DNA of 64,000 nt from contig NZ_JANZKU010000004.1 in NCBI RefSeq assembly GCF_025642785.1, positions 1 to 64,000 of the forward strand. The letters are read 5' to 3'. Shown in pieces: positions 62,432 to 64,000 of this stretch. The notes below the pieces were generated by a model that ran no database searches, was not told the DNA's origin, and was given only the letters and a program-made list of their open reading frames with translations. The position numbers were made by a program, and so were the translations under genes. How positions within the stretch are numbered: the first letter of the stretch is position 1; each line of letters begins with the position of its first letter. The DNA is from Pseudomonas sp. RIT-PI-AD (GTDB lineage: Bacteria; Pseudomonadota; Gammaproteobacteria; Pseudomonadales; Pseudomonadaceae).

Positions 62432-62460
62432 ATATGGCGGGGAGATAGGGATTTGAACCC
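62432..62460. repeat. attR: 3' end of tRNA-Ser(CGA)
   Basis: Twenty-nine bases covering the T-arm and acceptor 3' strand of tRNA-Ser plus CCA, repeated at 58036-58064 with one difference. This copy belongs to the intact tRNA. Confidence 0.88.
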
Positions 62461-62524
62461 TAGGTACCCGCGAGGGTACAACGGATTTCGAATCCGTCCC
62501 GTTCGGCCACTCCGGCATCTCCCC
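62435..62524 (-). tRNA. tRNA-Ser(CGA)
   Basis: Minus-strand 90-base cloverleaf with the long variable arm of tRNA-Ser: starts GGGGAGATGCCGGAGTGG, anticodon loop TTCGAAA (CGA), T-arm GGTTCAAATCC, acceptor ATCTCCCC-G-CCA. It lies 93 bases after purC on the same strand. Its 3' end is the island's integration site; the original discriminator base A is now G. Confidence 0.97.
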
Positions 62525-62617
62525 GGCGGCGCGCATGATAACAGCTGAAAGCCTCCGGGTGAAACCCATCGCGAAGGATTTTTCGCGTGCTATCAGGCGC
62601 TTGCGGGAACGCTGCGG

Positions 62618-63328
62618 TTACAGCGGTACGCCCAGACGCAAGGCGACTTCTTCGTAGGCTTCGATGACGTCCCCCAGGCCTTGGCGGAAACGGTCCTTGT
62701 CCATCTTCTTGCGGGTTTCCTTGTCCCATAGGCGGCAACCGTCGGGGCTGAATTCGTCGCCGAGCACGATCTCGCCATGGAACAGGCCGAACTCCAGCTT
62801 GAAATCCACCAGCAACAGGCCGGCGTCGCTGAAGAGGGCCGTCAGGATCTCGTTGACCTTCAGGGACAGTTCCTTCATCCGCGCCAGTTGCTCGGGGGTG
62901 CCCCAACCGAAGGACACGACATGGGATTCGTTGATGAAGGGGTCGCCAAGGGCGTCGTTCTTCAGGAACAGCTCGAAGGTGGAAGGGGTCAGCTCGCGGC
63001 CCTCCTCGATGCCCAGGCGCCGTACCAGGCTGCCGGCGGCGTAGTTACGCACGACACATTCCACGGGGATCATGTCGAGTTTCTTGACCAGGCATTCGGT
63101 GTCGGACAGCAGCGCGTCGAACTGGGTCGGGATACCGGCCGCTTCGAGCTTTTCCATAATGAAGGCGTTGAACTTGTTGTTCACCATCCCCTTGCGCTCC
63201 AGCTGTTCGACCTTCTTGCCGTCGAACGCGGAGGTGTCATTGCGGAACAGGAGGACCAGACGGTCGGCATCGTCGGTGGCATACACCGACTTGGCTTTGC
63301 CACGGTAGAGTTCTGCACGTTTTTCCAT
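62618..63328 (-). CDS. purC: SAICAR synthase PurC
   Basis: Phosphoribosylaminoimidazole-succinocarboxamide synthase, 236 residues, eighth step of purine synthesis. Motifs: [38 protein letters not shown] and LVDFKLEFG with [13 protein letters not shown]. Usual length. In P. aeruginosa it is also followed by tRNA-Ser and preceded by a metallo-beta-lactamase gene. Confidence 0.97.
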   Translation of the reverse strand: MEKRAELYRGKAKSVYATDDADRLVLLFRNDTSAFDGKKVEQLERKGMVNNKFNAFIMEKLEAAGIPTQFDALLSDTECLVKKLDMIPVECVVRNYAAGSLVRRLGIEEGRELTPSTFELFLKNDALGDPFINESHVVSFGWGTPEQLARMKELSLKVNEILTALFSDAGLLLVDFKLEFGLFHGEIVLGDEFSPDGCRLWDKETRKKMDKDRFRQGLGDVIEAYEEVALRLGVPL

Positions 63329-63357
63329 GAGGGTCTCCGCTTGCTGAAAGGTGGGGC

Positions 63358-64000
63358 TCAGGCGATTTCGCGCCAGTCCAGCCCCGAATCTTGATCGGCC
63401 ACTTGCAACCAGCCCGGATCGCAGCCGAGGGTGTCGGCGAACGTTTGCCGGGCCAGGTGCGGCAGGTTGTTCTTCTCGCTGAGGTGAGCCAGCACCAGGT
63501 GCTGCAACTGCTTCCAGCCCACTTCTTGTACTAGTGCCGCGGCCTGGTGGTTGTTCATATGGCCCCAGGCACCGCCCACCCTGTTCTTGAGGAAATAAGG
63601 ATAGGGGCCACGGGCGAGCATGTCGCTGTCATGGTTCGCCTCCATGACCAACGCATCCAGATCGCTGTAGTGCTCGACCACCGAAGGCGTGCTGGAGCCC
63701 AGATCGGTCAGCAGGCCGAGGCGCCGGCGTCCGTCGGAGAACACGAACTGGGTCGGCTCGCGGGCATCGTGGGCCACCGACACTACACGGATCTGCAAGT
63801 CGCGGATCTCCAGCGGGCGTTCCGGGCTGGCCAGTCCGGCCGGGGCGAAGGGTTTGCGCAGTCCGCGGGCCGTTCCGTCGCTCATGTAGACGGGGATGCT
63901 GTAGCGACGCGCCAGCAGCTCGACGCCGTTGCAGTGGTCGGAATGCTCGTGGGTCACCAGGATAGCGGTAAGCTGGCACGGGCTGCGGTTCAGCCGCGCC
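63358..64000 (-). CDS. MBL-fold metallohydrolase (5' end outside window)
   Basis: Metallo-beta-lactamase-fold protein. The zinc motif THEHSDH is at the start of the visible part, followed by [25 protein letters not shown] and the late HLSEKNN. The frame is open to base 64000, so the first 50-60 residues lie outside; the GTG at 63957 is internal. About 214 residues are visible. It belongs to the YycJ/WalJ-like group next to purC in Pseudomonas. Substrate unknown. Confidence 0.9.
   Translation of the reverse strand, partial: ARLNRSPCQLTAILVTHEHSDHCNGVELLARRYSIPVYMSDGTARGLRKPFAPAGLASPERPLEIRDLQIRVVSVAHDAREPTQFVFSDGRRRLGLLTDLGSSTPSVVEHYSDLDALVMEANHDSDMLARGPYPYFLKNRVGGAWGHMNNHQAAALVQEVGWKQLQHLVLAHLSEKNNLPHLARQTFADTLGCDPGWLQVADQDSGLDWREIA

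Larger units (their letters stand above)
58036..62460. mobile_element. 4.4-kb mini genomic island at tRNA-Ser(CGA), no integrase seen
   Basis: Bounded by the att repeats, AT-richer than its flanks, and carrying phage-type genes: a divergent regulator/excisionase-like pair and a ParE-type toxin-antitoxin pair next to the tRNA, plus three unknown membrane-type genes. No tyrosine or serine recombinase is encoded. TTTTCGACA occurs twice near the left end (58156, 58167) and once near the right (62359), as arm-type recombinase sites might. It may be a decayed prophage-like element or one moved by a helper's integrase. Confidence 0.85.

Overview
The window is GC-rich DNA with dense, tightly packed genes. 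It looks like a Pseudomonas chromosome of the P. aeruginosa group: the genes match typical Pseudomonas housekeeping proteins (LipA, XdhAB, SagS, HtpX, RimO, Kup, MprF, PurC), and several stretches keep the gene order I know from P. aeruginosa PAO1. Those stretches are tRNA-Gly/tRNA-Glu to sagS-gpx-msrB-aminotransferase-htpX, rimO-kup-A-PG hydrolase-mprF, and purC next to a metallo-beta-lactamase gene. Some differences (no ospR between sagS and gpx, an extra catabolic region) suggest a relative of P. aeruginosa rather than that species, but species cannot be fixed from this sequence alone.

Layout. 1-7970: the end of lipA, an ankyrin protein, then a purine catabolic block xdhA-xdhB-xdhC-guaD preceded by a 17-bp perfect inverted repeat. 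7983-32327: a large catabolic region. On the minus strand lie a polar amino-acid ABC importer with a fused ferredoxin/FAD opine-type oxidase, followed by a dapA-family lyase, an old yellow enzyme, a DadA-like FAD oxidase and an SDR. Next come a second SDR, an IclR regulator and a semialdehyde dehydrogenase divergent from a class-III aminotransferase. At the far end are a two-subunit glycine-decarboxylase (P-protein) homologue without GcvH/GcvT, a NAD-kinase-like protein and a 3-hydroxyacyl-CoA-dehydrogenase-type enzyme. Half-sites resembling TKCGMAC, spaced 19 bp apart, recur in the promoter gaps of these genes and suggest one IclR-controlled regulon. The substrate is unknown. A foreign-looking block (22114-27148: LysR, SGNH esterase, old yellow enzyme, MFS efflux, decayed second LysR) interrupts the region between the aminotransferase and the P-protein genes.

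32475-57642: conserved chromosomal backbone: two tRNAs, a membrane protein, GST, free-Met-(R)-sulfoxide reductase, a DUF815 ATPase, the SagS hybrid sensor kinase, peroxide/methionine-sulfoxide repair, an alanine-type aminotransferase, HtpX under a sigma-32-type promoter, a lipoprotein, Tpm, a LigB-type dioxygenase, a frameshifted DUF4345 gene, RimO, Kup, the alanyl-PG hydrolase/synthase pair, a glutaredoxin-like protein, a DUF5610 protein, a RES-Xre toxin-antitoxin pair and a secreted M28 aminopeptidase.

58036-62460: a 4.4-kb mini genomic island at the 3' end of tRNA-Ser(CGA), bounded by 29-bp direct repeats. It has no recognisable integrase. It carries three AT-richer genes for membrane or membrane-anchored proteins, a divergent regulator/excisionase-like pair with tandem operators, and a ParE-type toxin-antitoxin pair. 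The tRNA's original terminator now lies beyond the far repeat and the island supplies a replacement. The window ends with purC and a partial metallo-beta-lactamase gene.
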